Of a stretch of DNA of 64,000 nt, positions 1 to 7,707 are shown piece by piece. Made by a program: the position numbers and the translations under genes. Numbering within the stretch: position 1 is the first letter of the stretch; each line of letters begins with the position of its first letter. Under the pieces are notes generated by a model that was not told the origin of the DNA, searched no databases, and saw only the letters and a program-made list of their open reading frames with translations. Source of the stretch: Kofleriaceae bacterium (GTDB taxonomy: Bacteria; Myxococcota_A; Polyangia; Haliangiales; Haliangiaceae); the NCBI GenBank assembly GCA_018057825.1, contig JAGPCY010000009.1, forward strand, positions 172,437-236,436, read 5' to 3'.

Positions 1-2
1 GC

Positions 3-125
3 GAGACGAACGTCGGGGCCAACGTGATCAACGGCGCGCGCTTCATGAACGCGCTCGCGGGTCACGCGAAGTCGGCGCAGCAGCTCGACGCGCTGGCCGA
101 CATCGGCGCGGCGGTGCTGGCGTGA
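3..125 (+). CDS. C-terminal fragment of an unknown element protein (5' end outside the window)
   Basis: Reading frame 3 is open from the window edge to the TGA at 123-125, giving 40 residues that end in an Ala-rich stretch (DIGAAVLA). The next gene starts with a GTG overlapping this stop (GTGA), the same translational coupling used throughout this element, which supports this as a real gene end. The fragment is too short to assign a function. Confidence 0.55.
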   Translation, partial: ETNVGANVINGARFMNALAGHAKSAQQLDALADIGAAVLA

Positions 126-466
126 CGATGAACGCCTACGACCCCGCCGCGGGCAACGGCGCCAACCCGATCGGCTGCGCGCTGTCGTGGTTCGGCGGGC
201 TGCTCAAGGGCGGCACGCCGCGCTACGAGGCGCCGGTGCTCGCGCCGGCGCCCGCGCCGGCCCCGGTGCCGACCTCGGCCCCGGTGGTCCGCGTCCGCGG
301 GGTCGCGGTCAAGCGCGACGCCGCCGAGGGCGGTGGCGTGAACTGCGACGGCTCGATCGTCTCGCTCACGCTGGTCGTCGATGACGCGACCGCGGCCGGG
401 CTCGTGCTCGACGCGATCGACGACGGCGCGGTCTTCCGCGTCGCGACCGTCGCGCCCTGCGGCTAG
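122..466 (+). CDS. Small hypothetical element protein
   Basis: This is a 114-residue protein if started at the GTG that overlaps the previous stop; an ATG six bases downstream is an equally good start. The N-terminal third (to about residue 34) is mildly hydrophobic with Gly and Trp, followed by an (AP)n linker at about residues 40-54 and a C-terminal part with beta-strand-like alternation. I do not recognise a family. Position between other small genes of the element suggests a structural or membrane-associated component, which is inference only. Confidence 0.55.
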   Translation: MTMNAYDPAAGNGANPIGCALSWFGGLLKGGTPRYEAPVLAPAPAPAPVPTSAPVVRVRGVAVKRDAAEGGGVNCDGSIVSLTLVVDDATAAGLVLDAIDDGAVFRVATVAPCG

Positions 467-583
467 GCGCTCGACAGCACCCGACCTGACCTCGATCTGA
501 CCTGACCGTCGCGCCGGGCTTCCTGCGCGCGGCCTGGGCCCCTGGTCCCTCCCTCCCTCCTCACCAACGGAGTCAACCAAGCC

Positions 584-1285
584 ATGTCCATCGCTCACCC
601 CGCGATCGCCGCTGCTCGTCCTCCCGCCGATGGCGGCGCCCGCGATCCGCGTCCGATCCTGCCCCTCTGGCACCAGCTCGTGTCCACCTACAGTGACCGT
701 CGGCCGCTGGTCGAGGTCGCCGACGTGCCGGGCGCCTTCCCCGACACCCTCGTCGGCGATGTGCGCCGGGCCGCCGTGCGCTTGTCGTGGGCCCTGGAGC
801 ACCCCCGCTTCGATCACGCCCGCCTGGGCGCCGCGCGCACCGCGTGGCGCGCGGCTGGCGACCGCATCCAGCGCGCGAGCCGTGGCCTCGGGTGGCATCA
901 CCGCTACCCCGAGAACGCCCGCTTCTGGCTGGGCGATGCCCTCGACCTGGCCCTCGCGCTCGGCGCGGTCGACGCTCGGCGCCGCGCGATCGCGTGCGTC
1001 GATGGTGCCCCGCTGCCGCCGTGCTCCTACCTCGATCCGCGGGCGCTCTGGGATGACCTGCGGCACTGGTACATGCTGCGGCGCCCGACCGAGCGGGATC
1101 CGCGCTCGGCGCTCCTGTTCCCGGTCTGCACCCGCGGCGACCACGCGCACGTCGCGCGGTTGCTCGACGCCAGCGGTGGCGCCTCGCTGGTCGGCGCGGT
1201 CGAGGACGGCGAGCCGACGGCGCCGGTCGCCGACGGAGCGGCCTTCTGGTGTCCGTCGATCCACACCGCCGCGGGGGACGCGTGA
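584..1285 (+). CDS. Hypothetical element protein, 233 aa
   Basis: The start ATG at 584 is preceded by GGAG about a dozen bases upstream, after a 118-bp gap from the previous gene. The predicted protein is soluble, rich in Trp, Arg and Asp, and largely helical in character. No catalytic motif is visible. Its stop overlaps the GTG start of the next gene by 4 bp, so the two are probably co-translated. I do not recognise the family. Confidence 0.6.
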   Translation: MSIAHPAIAAARPPADGGARDPRPILPLWHQLVSTYSDRRPLVEVADVPGAFPDTLVGDVRRAAVRLSWALEHPRFDHARLGAARTAWRAAGDRIQRASRGLGWHHRYPENARFWLGDALDLALALGAVDARRRAIACVDGAPLPPCSYLDPRALWDDLRHWYMLRRPTERDPRSALLFPVCTRGDHAHVARLLDASGGASLVGAVEDGEPTAPVADGAAFWCPSIHTAAGDA

Positions 1286-1914
1286 CGACCGCGCTCGATG
1301 TCGTCCGGATCGAACCGGACGGGACGATCACGATCCTCGTCGCGGAGCCGGCGCCGGTGATCCTCTGGGATCGGCTGCGCCGCGCGTACACCGCGGCGGG
1401 GCGGCCCTCGGTCACCGCGGACGGTGAGAGCGTCCCGCTTCTCACCGTGGGCGACGTGCGGCGGCTGGTCGTCTTGTGGAACGACCTGCTTGCGCGGTCG
1501 TTCTGGTTCACGCCCGGCGTCGCGTGGCGCGCGTGGCTGCGCGACGCGCCGACCTGGCTCGCGGAGGTCCGCGCGATGCCGGCGTCGGCGACCTACCTCG
1601 CGAGCGGCGAGTTCTGGCGCGTGACCGCTGCGCTCGCGGCCGACATCGCCGACATGCCCAAGGGCATCATGAGTGAGAGCGAGGCGATGTTCGAGCGGGT
1701 CAAGCGCGGCGCGACGACCTTCCTCGGCGTCACCACCGGCGCGGCGTTCCTCCCGGCCATCGGCGACACCGCCGTCAAGGTCGGGCGCGGGGTCGGGCAG
1801 GCGGTCGGCGGCGTCTGGCGCGCCATCGGTACCCCGCTCCTCATCGGCGCCGGTCTGGTGGGGGCGGCGGTGATCGTGCCGCGCCTGCTGCCGCCCGGGC
1901 GGGGGGACCGATGA
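1282..1914 (+). CDS. Hypothetical element protein with C-terminal membrane segment, 210 aa
   Basis: I chose the GTG at 1282 because it overlaps the upstream TGA (GTGA); the frame extends further upstream but only into the preceding gene. The N-terminal 100 residues look soluble. Near the C-terminus a hydrophobic stretch beginning GTPLLIGAGLVGAAV is followed by a basic tail, consistent with a tail-anchored membrane protein. The stop overlaps the ATG of the lytic enzyme gene by 4 bp. A small membrane protein next to a lytic enzyme fits a phage or conjugative cell-envelope module, but no specific function can be given. Confidence 0.6.
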   Translation: MTTALDVVRIEPDGTITILVAEPAPVILWDRLRRAYTAAGRPSVTADGESVPLLTVGDVRRLVVLWNDLLARSFWFTPGVAWRAWLRDAPTWLAEVRAMPASATYLASGEFWRVTAALAADIADMPKGIMSESEAMFERVKRGATTFLGVTTGAAFLPAIGDTAVKVGRGVGQAVGGVWRAIGTPLLIGAGLVGAAVIVPRLLPPGRGDR

Positions 1915-3437
1915 GCGCTCGCTCCGGTTCGGTGTGGCCGGTCGCGCTTGCGGGGCTCGGGGTCGCGGGCGTCGGGCTCTACGCGCTGCACCGCGCGGGC
2001 CGCGACCACCGGCCGGCGACGCCAGCGGCCCCGGCGACTGATGGGGCCGGCAAGGCTGAGGCCGCCCCGCCTCCGCTCGCGCTCCCGCCCGAGGTCGCGG
2101 CCGTGCTGCCGTGGCCGCTCTCCCGGTTCGGCGGCGCGGCGCCGGCCTCGGTTCCCCCGGTCCGCGTCGTCCCGCCGGCACCGATCGATCCCGCGCCGCC
2201 CGCGCCGCCCGCGCCGTCCGCGCCGCCCGCGCCGGCGGTCGCGACCGAGCTCCCGGTCGAGCTGCCGCCGGCGGCCCCGGCTCCGGCCGGACGCCCCGCG
2301 GCGGTCGGCGCCGCGCCGGCCGCAATGCCCGCGGCGACCGCGCCCGATCGGTGGGCCGGCTGGGTGTGGCCGCTGCCGAGCTGGCAGGGCTACGCCCCGC
2401 GCGTCTCGGACGGCTTCGGCTCGCCGCGTGACAACGGAACCCGCCGTCACCTCGGGGCCGATGTCATGTACCGGCGCCGCACCGCCGGCGACCAGGCCGC
2501 GACCTTCCCGCCGCGCCGGCCCTACTCGCGGTGGCACTTCGTTCCGCCGGGCACCCCGGCCATGGCGATGGGGCCCGGCGTCGTCGTGCGCGCGGAGCGG
2601 ACCCCGCGCGGCGGAACCGTCCTCGTGCGTCACGCGTCCCCCAACGTCGTCACCTACTACACCCACCTCGGGGAGCTGTTCGTGCGCGTCGGCCAGGTGG
2701 TGCGCGCGGGCCAGGCGATCGGCGTCGTGTCCTCGGACCCCTCGGGACCCGAGATCGATCACCTGCACGTCGAGATTTGGCCCGGCGGCGACCGCAAGCG
2801 CGCGATCGATCCGGAGCCGATCCTGCGCCGCCTGCCGGTGGTCGGTGCGCCCTCGGGCGTTCCGTCGTCTTCGGTTCCGATGACCGGGCCCGCGGCCTTG
2901 GCGTACCTGGAAGCCATCGTCACCGGCCTCGGCCGTGGCATCCCCGCCGAGTACCTGTTGGCGCTGGCCAAGGCCGAGAGCGGGCCGACCCTCGACGCCG
3001 CGCGCGGCGTCCTTCAGATCACCGACACCGCGCTCGCGGACTACAACCGCCGCAACCCCTCCACGCCGGTCACCGCCGATCGGCTGCGCGATCCGGTGGT
3101 CGCGGTGCGCGTCGCGGTCGATACGCTGCTCGCGATCATCGCGAGCTACCGCGAGCACCATGGCCAGGTCGTCGGCATGCGTGAGGACTGGCGCGACCGG
3201 ACCTTCGTCGAGCTGTTGACGGCGGGGTGGAACGCCGGTCACTCCCAGACCGCCGGCGTCGGTCGCGTGGTCCGGTACCTGCGGAGCGCCAGCCGACCGA
3301 TCACGCTCGAAGCCGTGTGGCAATTCGCCCGCGACGCGGGGGCGACGATCCACCTCCAGAACCCGGCGAAGCTCAGGTTCGCGCGTGCGGTCGCCGCCGA
3401 CTACTTCGCACGGCTGACCGGCGGGAGCGCGTCGTGA
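1911..3437 (+). CDS. Membrane-anchored bifunctional peptidoglycan hydrolase: M23 endopeptidase plus lytic transglycosylase-like domain
   Basis: This is a 508-residue protein. A single N-terminal membrane segment (residues about 8-26) is followed by a long Pro/Ala linker (about 35-145). Residues about 155-305 form an M23/LytM zinc endopeptidase domain with H180/D184 (HLGAD) and the HLH pair at about 284-286. Residues about 340-505 resemble a soluble lytic transglycosylase: E356 in the LAKAESG motif followed by GVLQIT, the family's Glu and G-x-x-Q-I motifs. Both catalytic sets look intact. In this mobile-element context it probably opens the cell wall locally during virion entry, assembly or DNA transfer. 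It is coupled by 4-bp overlaps to both neighbours. Confidence 0.82.
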   Translation: MSARSGSVWPVALAGLGVAGVGLYALHRAGRDHRPATPAAPATDGAGKAEAAPPPLALPPEVAAVLPWPLSRFGGAAPASVPPVRVVPPAPIDPAPPAPPAPSAPPAPAVATELPVELPPAAPAPAGRPAAVGAAPAAMPAATAPDRWAGWVWPLPSWQGYAPRVSDGFGSPRDNGTRRHLGADVMYRRRTAGDQAATFPPRRPYSRWHFVPPGTPAMAMGPGVVVRAERTPRGGTVLVRHASPNVVTYYTHLGELFVRVGQVVRAGQAIGVVSSDPSGPEIDHLHVEIWPGGDRKRAIDPEPILRRLPVVGAPSGVPSSSVPMTGPAALAYLEAIVTGLGRGIPAEYLLALAKAESGPTLDAARGVLQITDTALADYNRRNPSTPVTADRLRDPVVAVRVAVDTLLAIIASYREHHGQVVGMREDWRDRTFVELLTAGWNAGHSQTAGVGRVVRYLRSASRPITLEAVWQFARDAGATIHLQNPAKLRFARAVAADYFARLTGGSAS

Positions 3438-4828
3438 CCCGGGTGTATGACATGCGGGACGAGAGGCACGGCTACGCCGTGCCGCGCGTCGAGATCAGAT
3501 ACCCGCGCGCCGATCGCGCCGAGTCGTCGCCCACCATTGTCGGCGTGCGCACCGACGCCGGTGTGTACAGCAGCAATCAGTGGTTCGCGACCCTCGCCGA
3601 TGCCGACGACGACATCGTTGCGCGCGTGCGGCGGGAGGCGCCTCCGGCGCCGACGCGTCTGTACTTCCGTGTCCGGTGGTCAGACGGGGCCGAGCACGCC
3701 TCCCGGGCCGATATCGATCCCACCCTCGGGGCCGATGCGTGGGAGGTCCGCGCCGGTTGGTTGCGCGCGGCTCTCCGCGCGGACGCTAGTTGGCTCATCA
3801 CCGGGCGCGATCTGCCCGAGGCCCACCCCGAGCGCCCACGTCTGCGGGCCTGGGGCGAGGATCTGCTCTGGCGCCTCCGGAGCGACACCGCCGCCGAGGT
3901 CGACCGGTGGGCCCATACGCGGACCCCCAAGGGCAAGCGACCGCCCGGGATCCGCGAGATCCGCGTCGGCCAGCCGGGGCAGGCCTGGATGGCCTGCAAG
4001 ACCCTCGCGGAAGCCGATCGCGTCGTCCTGGCGATGCCGGACAACGCCGCCGTCGCGATCGCGGTCACCTGGGACGACGACATGCGCGTGTTGCACGTCG
4101 TCGGGGGGGCTTGGATCGAGCGCGATCACAAGAGCCCGATCGCGTCTGCCCTGGTGAACTACGGCGTGTCGATGCTGATCGGCGCTGTCCCTGGGGCGCG
4201 GGGTGGCCAAGATCGTCAGCCGTGGGCGCACGAGCTGGTCACGCGCGCCGTCGCGCTCGGTGCGCAATGGGACGACGAGAAGGCGTACAACCTCGACGGT
4301 AACCCGCGCTTGAGCGCTGGGGAGGTGGAGCAGCGCAACGCCGCGGACGACTTCACCCCCGAGGTCGCCCCCTGGCGCTCCGGTCGGTCGGTGCTGGCGG
4401 GCCTGCCCGAGTCGCCGACATTGCTCCCGGATCCGGTGGCGGCGGCGAAGGATCTGATCGAGCGCGTGATCGCTCACGCCGCGCGCGTCGAGAGCAACGG
4501 GCAAGTCGACTGGACCGCGCCCTACGTCGGCGCGATGGTGAACTACGTCACCCGCGCCCTCCGGACCGACCTCCATCGCATCGACCACGACGACGCTCAC
4601 ATCATCCACCTGCGATGGCGGGCGGCGGTCGTCGAGTTCCGCCAGGACCGGGCCCCGGCGGCTTCGGTCTCGATCCGGCAACGCCTGACCGCGGTCGCGG
4701 CGGACCTGGCGACGTCGCGCGCCCAACCCGGTGCGGTCGCGCGCGCGTTCTGTCCGTGGCGACGCGTCTACTTCAACGCCGGGCCGGATCGGCGGAAGCG
4801 CCTGGAGATCGACCCATGGCGCGAGTAG
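3434..4828 (+). CDS. Hypothetical element protein, 464 aa
   Basis: I start it at GTG 3434, which overlaps the upstream TGA; the open frame continues upstream only as a shadow inside the lytic-enzyme gene. The protein is soluble, Trp/Arg/Asp-rich and has no membrane segment, Walker motif or nuclease motif I can identify. It is the largest gene of the visible element apart from the hydrolase. Its stop lies 13 bp inside the next gene. It could be a replication or structural protein, but nothing in the sequence decides this. Confidence 0.6.
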   Translation: MTRVYDMRDERHGYAVPRVEIRYPRADRAESSPTIVGVRTDAGVYSSNQWFATLADADDDIVARVRREAPPAPTRLYFRVRWSDGAEHASRADIDPTLGADAWEVRAGWLRAALRADASWLITGRDLPEAHPERPRLRAWGEDLLWRLRSDTAAEVDRWAHTRTPKGKRPPGIREIRVGQPGQAWMACKTLAEADRVVLAMPDNAAVAIAVTWDDDMRVLHVVGGAWIERDHKSPIASALVNYGVSMLIGAVPGARGGQDRQPWAHELVTRAVALGAQWDDEKAYNLDGNPRLSAGEVEQRNAADDFTPEVAPWRSGRSVLAGLPESPTLLPDPVAAAKDLIERVIAHAARVESNGQVDWTAPYVGAMVNYVTRALRTDLHRIDHDDAHIIHLRWRAAVVEFRQDRAPAASVSIRQRLTAVAADLATSRAQPGAVARAFCPWRRVYFNAGPDRRKRLEIDPWRE

Positions 4829-5091
4829 CGGATCCCGCCGCGGCCTTCCTCGGCGCGGTCGCGGCGGCAACCGCCGCCCGTCCTGCTGAGTCCGCGCCGA
4901 CGCCGCCAGCGGCGCCGCCCGGCGCCGAGCGGACCGCGCTCTCGGTCGACGAAGCGGCCATCGCGCTCGGCGTCGATCGGCGCACGGTCTACGCCGCGGT
5001 TCACGCGGGCGAGCTCCCGGGCCGGCGTCTCGGGCGCCGGATCGTGATCGGGCGCGATGTCCTCGCCGCGTGGCTCCGAGGGGAGCTGTGA
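4816..5091 (+). CDS. Excisionase-type helix-turn-helix DNA-binding protein
   Basis: This is a 91-residue protein with an Ala/Pro-rich N-terminal 40 residues and a compact C-terminal winged HTH. The pattern L-S-V-D-E-A-A-I-A-L-G-V, then RRTVYAAVHAGELPGRRLGRR, then a strand and LAAWLRGEL is typical of the MerR-like excisionase (HTH_17) family. Such proteins bend DNA or repress transcription next to tyrosine integrases. The integrase lies three genes downstream, so a recombination-directionality factor is the likely role. A simple regulator is the alternative. Confidence 0.78.
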   Translation: MARVADPAAAFLGAVAAATAARPAESAPTPPAAPPGAERTALSVDEAAIALGVDRRTVYAAVHAGELPGRRLGRRIVIGRDVLAAWLRGEL

Positions 5092-5543
5092 TCGTCCTCG
5101 ACTTCCGGCCGGTCGGCGCGGGGGGCCGCTACCCCGCATGGCTGCGGGAGCTCCGAGACGCCTCCGGCGCCTACGTCATCCGGCGCGCCAGCGACCGAGC
5201 GATCGTCTACGTCGGCGAGTCCCATAGCGATCGGCTGTACGCGACGATTACCAGGCACTTCCAGACGTGGCGACGGCTCAACGGCTACCGGCGCGACACC
5301 CCGAACGACCCCGGCGTCTGGTACCCGCGCGACGGCTCCGAGGTCGCGGTCGTCGTGACGGACCCCGATGCCGCGCTTCCACTGCAAGACGACCTGATCC
5401 GACGCCTTGCGCCCGAAGACAACGTCGTCGGGAACCCCGCGGCGACCGCCGAGCGCGAACCGGGCCAGGACGACGACGACATCCCCGCGCCGTCGTGGGC
5501 GGGCACCACCGCCGACGACTACGACGACGAGGCCCCCTTCTAG
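5088..5543 (+). CDS. GIY-YIG-like endonuclease domain protein
   Basis: GTG 5088 overlaps the previous stop (GTGA), giving 151 residues. The core matches the GIY-YIG fold: GAYVIRR (about 27-33) for the first strand, YVGES (41-45) for the second, then an Arg at about 49 and a His at about 57 on the following helix, and LIRRLAPEDN near residue 105 for the C-terminal E..LI...P..N segment. There the usual catalytic Glu seems replaced by Asp, so activity is uncertain. The C-terminus is acidic (Asp-rich). It may be a mobile-element or phage nuclease. Confidence 0.6.
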   Translation: MIVLDFRPVGAGGRYPAWLRELRDASGAYVIRRASDRAIVYVGESHSDRLYATITRHFQTWRRLNGYRRDTPNDPGVWYPRDGSEVAVVVTDPDAALPLQDDLIRRLAPEDNVVGNPAATAEREPGQDDDDIPAPSWAGTTADDYDDEAPF

Positions 5544-5550
5544 AGGTCCC

Positions 5551-5988
5551 ATGCTGCCCACCGTTCACCTGACCCCGGCCGATCAACTGGTCGTGCGTGA
5601 CGCGCATGCCCGGAGCGCGGTGGCCTTGCTCACCGCCGTGCGCACCCTCTACCAGTCGCGGCGGGGCCTCGACGTGGCCGGCGCGCCGCGGGTGCTCCAC
5701 GATGACGCCCTCGATCTGATCAACGCCTTCGAGGCCATCGCCGCGCCGATCGCCGCGCATCTGGCGCAGGTCAAGCCCGGCCTCTGGCGCGCCTGGCGCC
5801 GCGCCTACGATTCGGTGTGGCGGGTCGTGCTTCAGGTCGACAACGTCAAGCGACCGTTGCCCGACCCGTCGATGCTCTGGGATCGGCTCCTCGCGCCGTT
5901 CGCGCGCTACCTGCAAGACGCCGCGCGCGCCGCCGAGCCCTGGCAGGGATCCCTCGCCGCCATCGGCGACCAGATTCGCCAACGTTGA
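5551..5988 (+). CDS. Hypothetical element protein, 145 aa
   Basis: The ATG at 5551 follows the GIY-YIG gene by 7 bp with AGAGG just upstream as ribosome binding site. The protein is helical, with Trp-rich segments (WRAWRRAYDSVWR) and no known motif. It lies immediately before the integrase gene, so it may be a regulator or accessory factor of the element, but I do not recognise it. Confidence 0.55.
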   Translation: MLPTVHLTPADQLVVRDAHARSAVALLTAVRTLYQSRRGLDVAGAPRVLHDDALDLINAFEAIAAPIAAHLAQVKPGLWRAWRRAYDSVWRVVLQVDNVKRPLPDPSMLWDRLLAPFARYLQDAARAAEPWQGSLAAIGDQIRQR

Positions 5989-5994
5989 CGTTTT

Positions 5995-6043
5995 ACCCTT
6001 GCGCACGCCGGCCACCGCCTTACCTTCTCCCGCGTGCAAGGGT
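5995..6043. promoter_or_regulatory. Inverted repeat upstream of the integrase start
   Basis: ACCCTTGC at 5995-6002 and GCAAGGGT at 6036-6043 are perfect 8-bp inverted arms separated by 33 bases, with partly matching flanks (GCACG/CGTG). The structure ends 23 bases before the preferred integrase ATG. It could be an operator or arm-type binding site for the integrase or the HTH protein, or a terminator for the preceding gene. It has no U-run. Confidence 0.35.
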
Positions 6044-6066
6044 TCGTCGACGGGAAAGGCTCTCTC

Positions 6067-7299
6067 ATGCCCGTCACTGTTGAGGAAGGTCGTTGGCTCG
6101 CGCGCCCCGTCGTCACGTTCGCGGACGGCACCACCAAGCGGATCGCTGTGCGACCGCGCAAGTGGGGTTTCCCGAACACCGCCAAGGGCGCCGAGCAGGC
6201 CGAGCGCATCGCGATCGCGGTCGCGCTTCACTCTACGTCGTCGACGTTCCGCCCCAACCCCATGGCTGCCCGGCCCGGCGTCCTGTCGCTTCCCGCGACC
6301 GGCCCCGCGCCGGCGGCCTCCACCAAGGAGGTCACCCCCATCCCCACGTTCGGCGAGTTCGCCCCGACCTTGATCGATCACGCCACCGCGAATCAGCGGG
6401 CGGCGGCCACCGTCGCCGCTGTTCGCAAGTTCATCGCGCGGGCGCTGCCGTACTTCGGGGCGAAGCGCCTCGACCAGATCGGGGCTCCCGAGGTCACCAC
6501 TTGGACCCGGCAGTTGCAGGGCGCGGGGCTGTCCCCGGGCTCGCTCGCGTTCTACCGCTGGCGTCTCAAGTCGGCCCTCGCCATCGCCCGGGAGTACTTC
6601 CCGACGCTGGGGCCGGCCCCCCGCATCGAGGTCGCCAAGGCCCCGCGGCGGGAGGTGGTCATCCTCACCGCCGACCAGATCGCTCGGTTGATCGATGTCG
6701 CCGATCCTCGGATCGCGACCATGATCGATCTGGCCGACTCGACCGGCATGCGGATCGGCGAGCTGCGGCAGCTACGGCGCGCCGCGGTGCGCTCCACGCC
6801 GCCGGTCATCGAGGTGCGGGAGGCCGTCGTCGGAAACGTCGTCGGTCCGCCCAAGGGTCGGCGCGCGCGCGTGGTGCCGATGACCCCGCGGCTCGCGTCG
6901 GCGCTGCAAGCGCACATCGCGCGGTCGCCGGCGTCCGAGTGGGTCTTTCCCGACCACGATGGGCGCCGCATGCGGGAGGCTCGCGTCCGGCAACTGCTCG
7001 ACGCGGCCCTCGCCGCCGCCGGCATCGCGCGCCCGAAGGGCCTGGCCTGGCACTGGTACCGCCATAGCTGTGCGACCCGTCTTCAAACCGAGTGCGGCAT
7101 CGCGCCCGGCATCGTCGGCGGGCTCCTCGGCCATCGCGATCTCTCGACCCTCGCCGGATACACCCACGTCACCCAGTCCCATCAGCTCGCCGCCATGGAA
7201 TCCGCCGAGGCCCTTCGCGCCTCGGTCACCCCGGCGACGACCGCGCCCGCCACCCCAGCGGCCACCGCCACAACGACCGCGCCACCGCTCGCCGCCTAG
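6067..7299 (+). CDS. Tyrosine recombinase (phage-type integrase)
   Basis: I prefer ATG 6067 (410 aa) because GGGAAAGG sits at ribosome-binding distance; GTG 6034 in the same frame has no such site. The N-terminal part includes an arm/core-binding region (about residues 90-185). The catalytic domain carries the full set: Arg in TGMRIGEL (R229), Lys in the beta hairpin GPPKGRR, H-x-x-R in WHWYRHS (H329, R332), His in LLGHRDL (H356) and Tyr in AGYTHV (Y365). It would integrate or excise the element by site-specific recombination. The C-terminal 25 residues are a Thr/Ala/Pro tail, unusual for the family. Confidence 0.93.
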   Translation: MPVTVEEGRWLARPVVTFADGTTKRIAVRPRKWGFPNTAKGAEQAERIAIAVALHSTSSTFRPNPMAARPGVLSLPATGPAPAASTKEVTPIPTFGEFAPTLIDHATANQRAAATVAAVRKFIARALPYFGAKRLDQIGAPEVTTWTRQLQGAGLSPGSLAFYRWRLKSALAIAREYFPTLGPAPRIEVAKAPRREVVILTADQIARLIDVADPRIATMIDLADSTGMRIGELRQLRRAAVRSTPPVIEVREAVVGNVVGPPKGRRARVVPMTPRLASALQAHIARSPASEWVFPDHDGRRMREARVRQLLDAALAAAGIARPKGLAWHWYRHSCATRLQTECGIAPGIVGGLLGHRDLSTLAGYTHVTQSHQLAAMESAEALRASVTPATTAPATPAATATTTAPPLAA

Positions 7300-7310
7300 C
7301 GAGCGGTGGC
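7281..7310 (+). terminator. Hairpin overlapping the integrase stop codon
   Basis: GCCACCGCTCGC at 7281-7292 pairs perfectly with GCGAGCGGTGGC at 7299-7310, leaving a six-base loop that holds most of the TAG stop. It is a very stable 12-bp stem. There is no U-tract, so it is either a terminator of the GC-rich type or a folded element near the attachment site. Confidence 0.45.
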
Positions 7311-7377
7311 CGGAAGCGGCCGGAAACGGCCGGTCAGACACCGTAACCAGCCGAAACTACACGCCGCCGAAGATACG

Positions 7378-7689
7378 GTGACAAACCTCTCCAAACAGGT
7401 CGGTCGCGGCGGACCGGAGGGACGCGTCTCGGAGAGGAGGCTCGCCGGGGGCGTGACCCCGGCGAGGAGAGGTTTGGTGACAAACCTCTCCAAACAGGTC
7501 GGGCGCGGCGGACCGGAGGGACGCGTCTCGGAGAGGAGGCTCGCCGGGGGCGTGACCCCGGCGAGGAGAGGTTTGGTGACAAACCTCTCCAAACAGGTCG
7601 GTCGCGGCGGACCGGAGGGACGCGTCTCGGAGAGGAGGCTCGCCGGGGGCGTGACCCCGGCGAGGAGAGGTTTGGCGACAAACCTCTCC
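7378..7689. repeat. Three tandem 99-bp hairpin repeats plus a truncated fourth
   Basis: The unit starts at 7378, 7477 and 7576, and a fourth begins at 7675 but stops after about 15 bp. Copies are essentially identical; copy 2 differs at one base near its start (GGGCG for GGTCG) and the fourth starts GCGAC instead of GTGAC. Each unit is bounded by CAAACCTCTCC and its exact inverse GGAGAGGTTTG (in copy 1 at 7382-7392 and 7466-7476). Inside lies a perfect stem CTCGCCGGGG/CCCCGGCGAG with a six-base loop (7441-7466) and a smaller CGGTC/GACCG stem. Units are joined by GTGA. The array sits between the integrase end and the 3' end of the convergent kinase gene. Confidence 0.93.
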
Positions 7690-7707
7690 AATGAGTCCAA
7701 TCCGCGC

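Larger units (their letters stand above)
1..7299 (+). mobile_element. Right part of an integrated prophage-like or integrative element ending in a tyrosine recombinase
   Basis: All genes here run on the plus strand with 4-13 bp overlaps or short gaps, and none is a housekeeping function. The content is a membrane-anchored two-domain peptidoglycan hydrolase, an excisionase-type HTH protein, a GIY-YIG-like protein and a terminal tyrosine recombinase. An integrase as the last gene, followed by repeats and a convergent host operon, is the usual look of an element boundary. The left end lies outside the window, so element type and attL are unknown. I see no terminase, portal, capsid or Zot-type ATPase here. 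A small membrane-containing or filamentous phage, or a non-phage integrative element, all remain possible. Confidence 0.6.

Noticed and set aside
5986..5991. TTGACG as -35 of an integrase promoter
   Set aside because: No acceptable -10 at 16-18 bases; it overlaps the preceding gene's stop codon.
7378..7689. CRISPR array or integron attC array
   Set aside because: Repeats are directly contiguous with no spacers, so not CRISPR. No GTTRRRY-type core or IntI-specific domain was seen, so not a standard integron.
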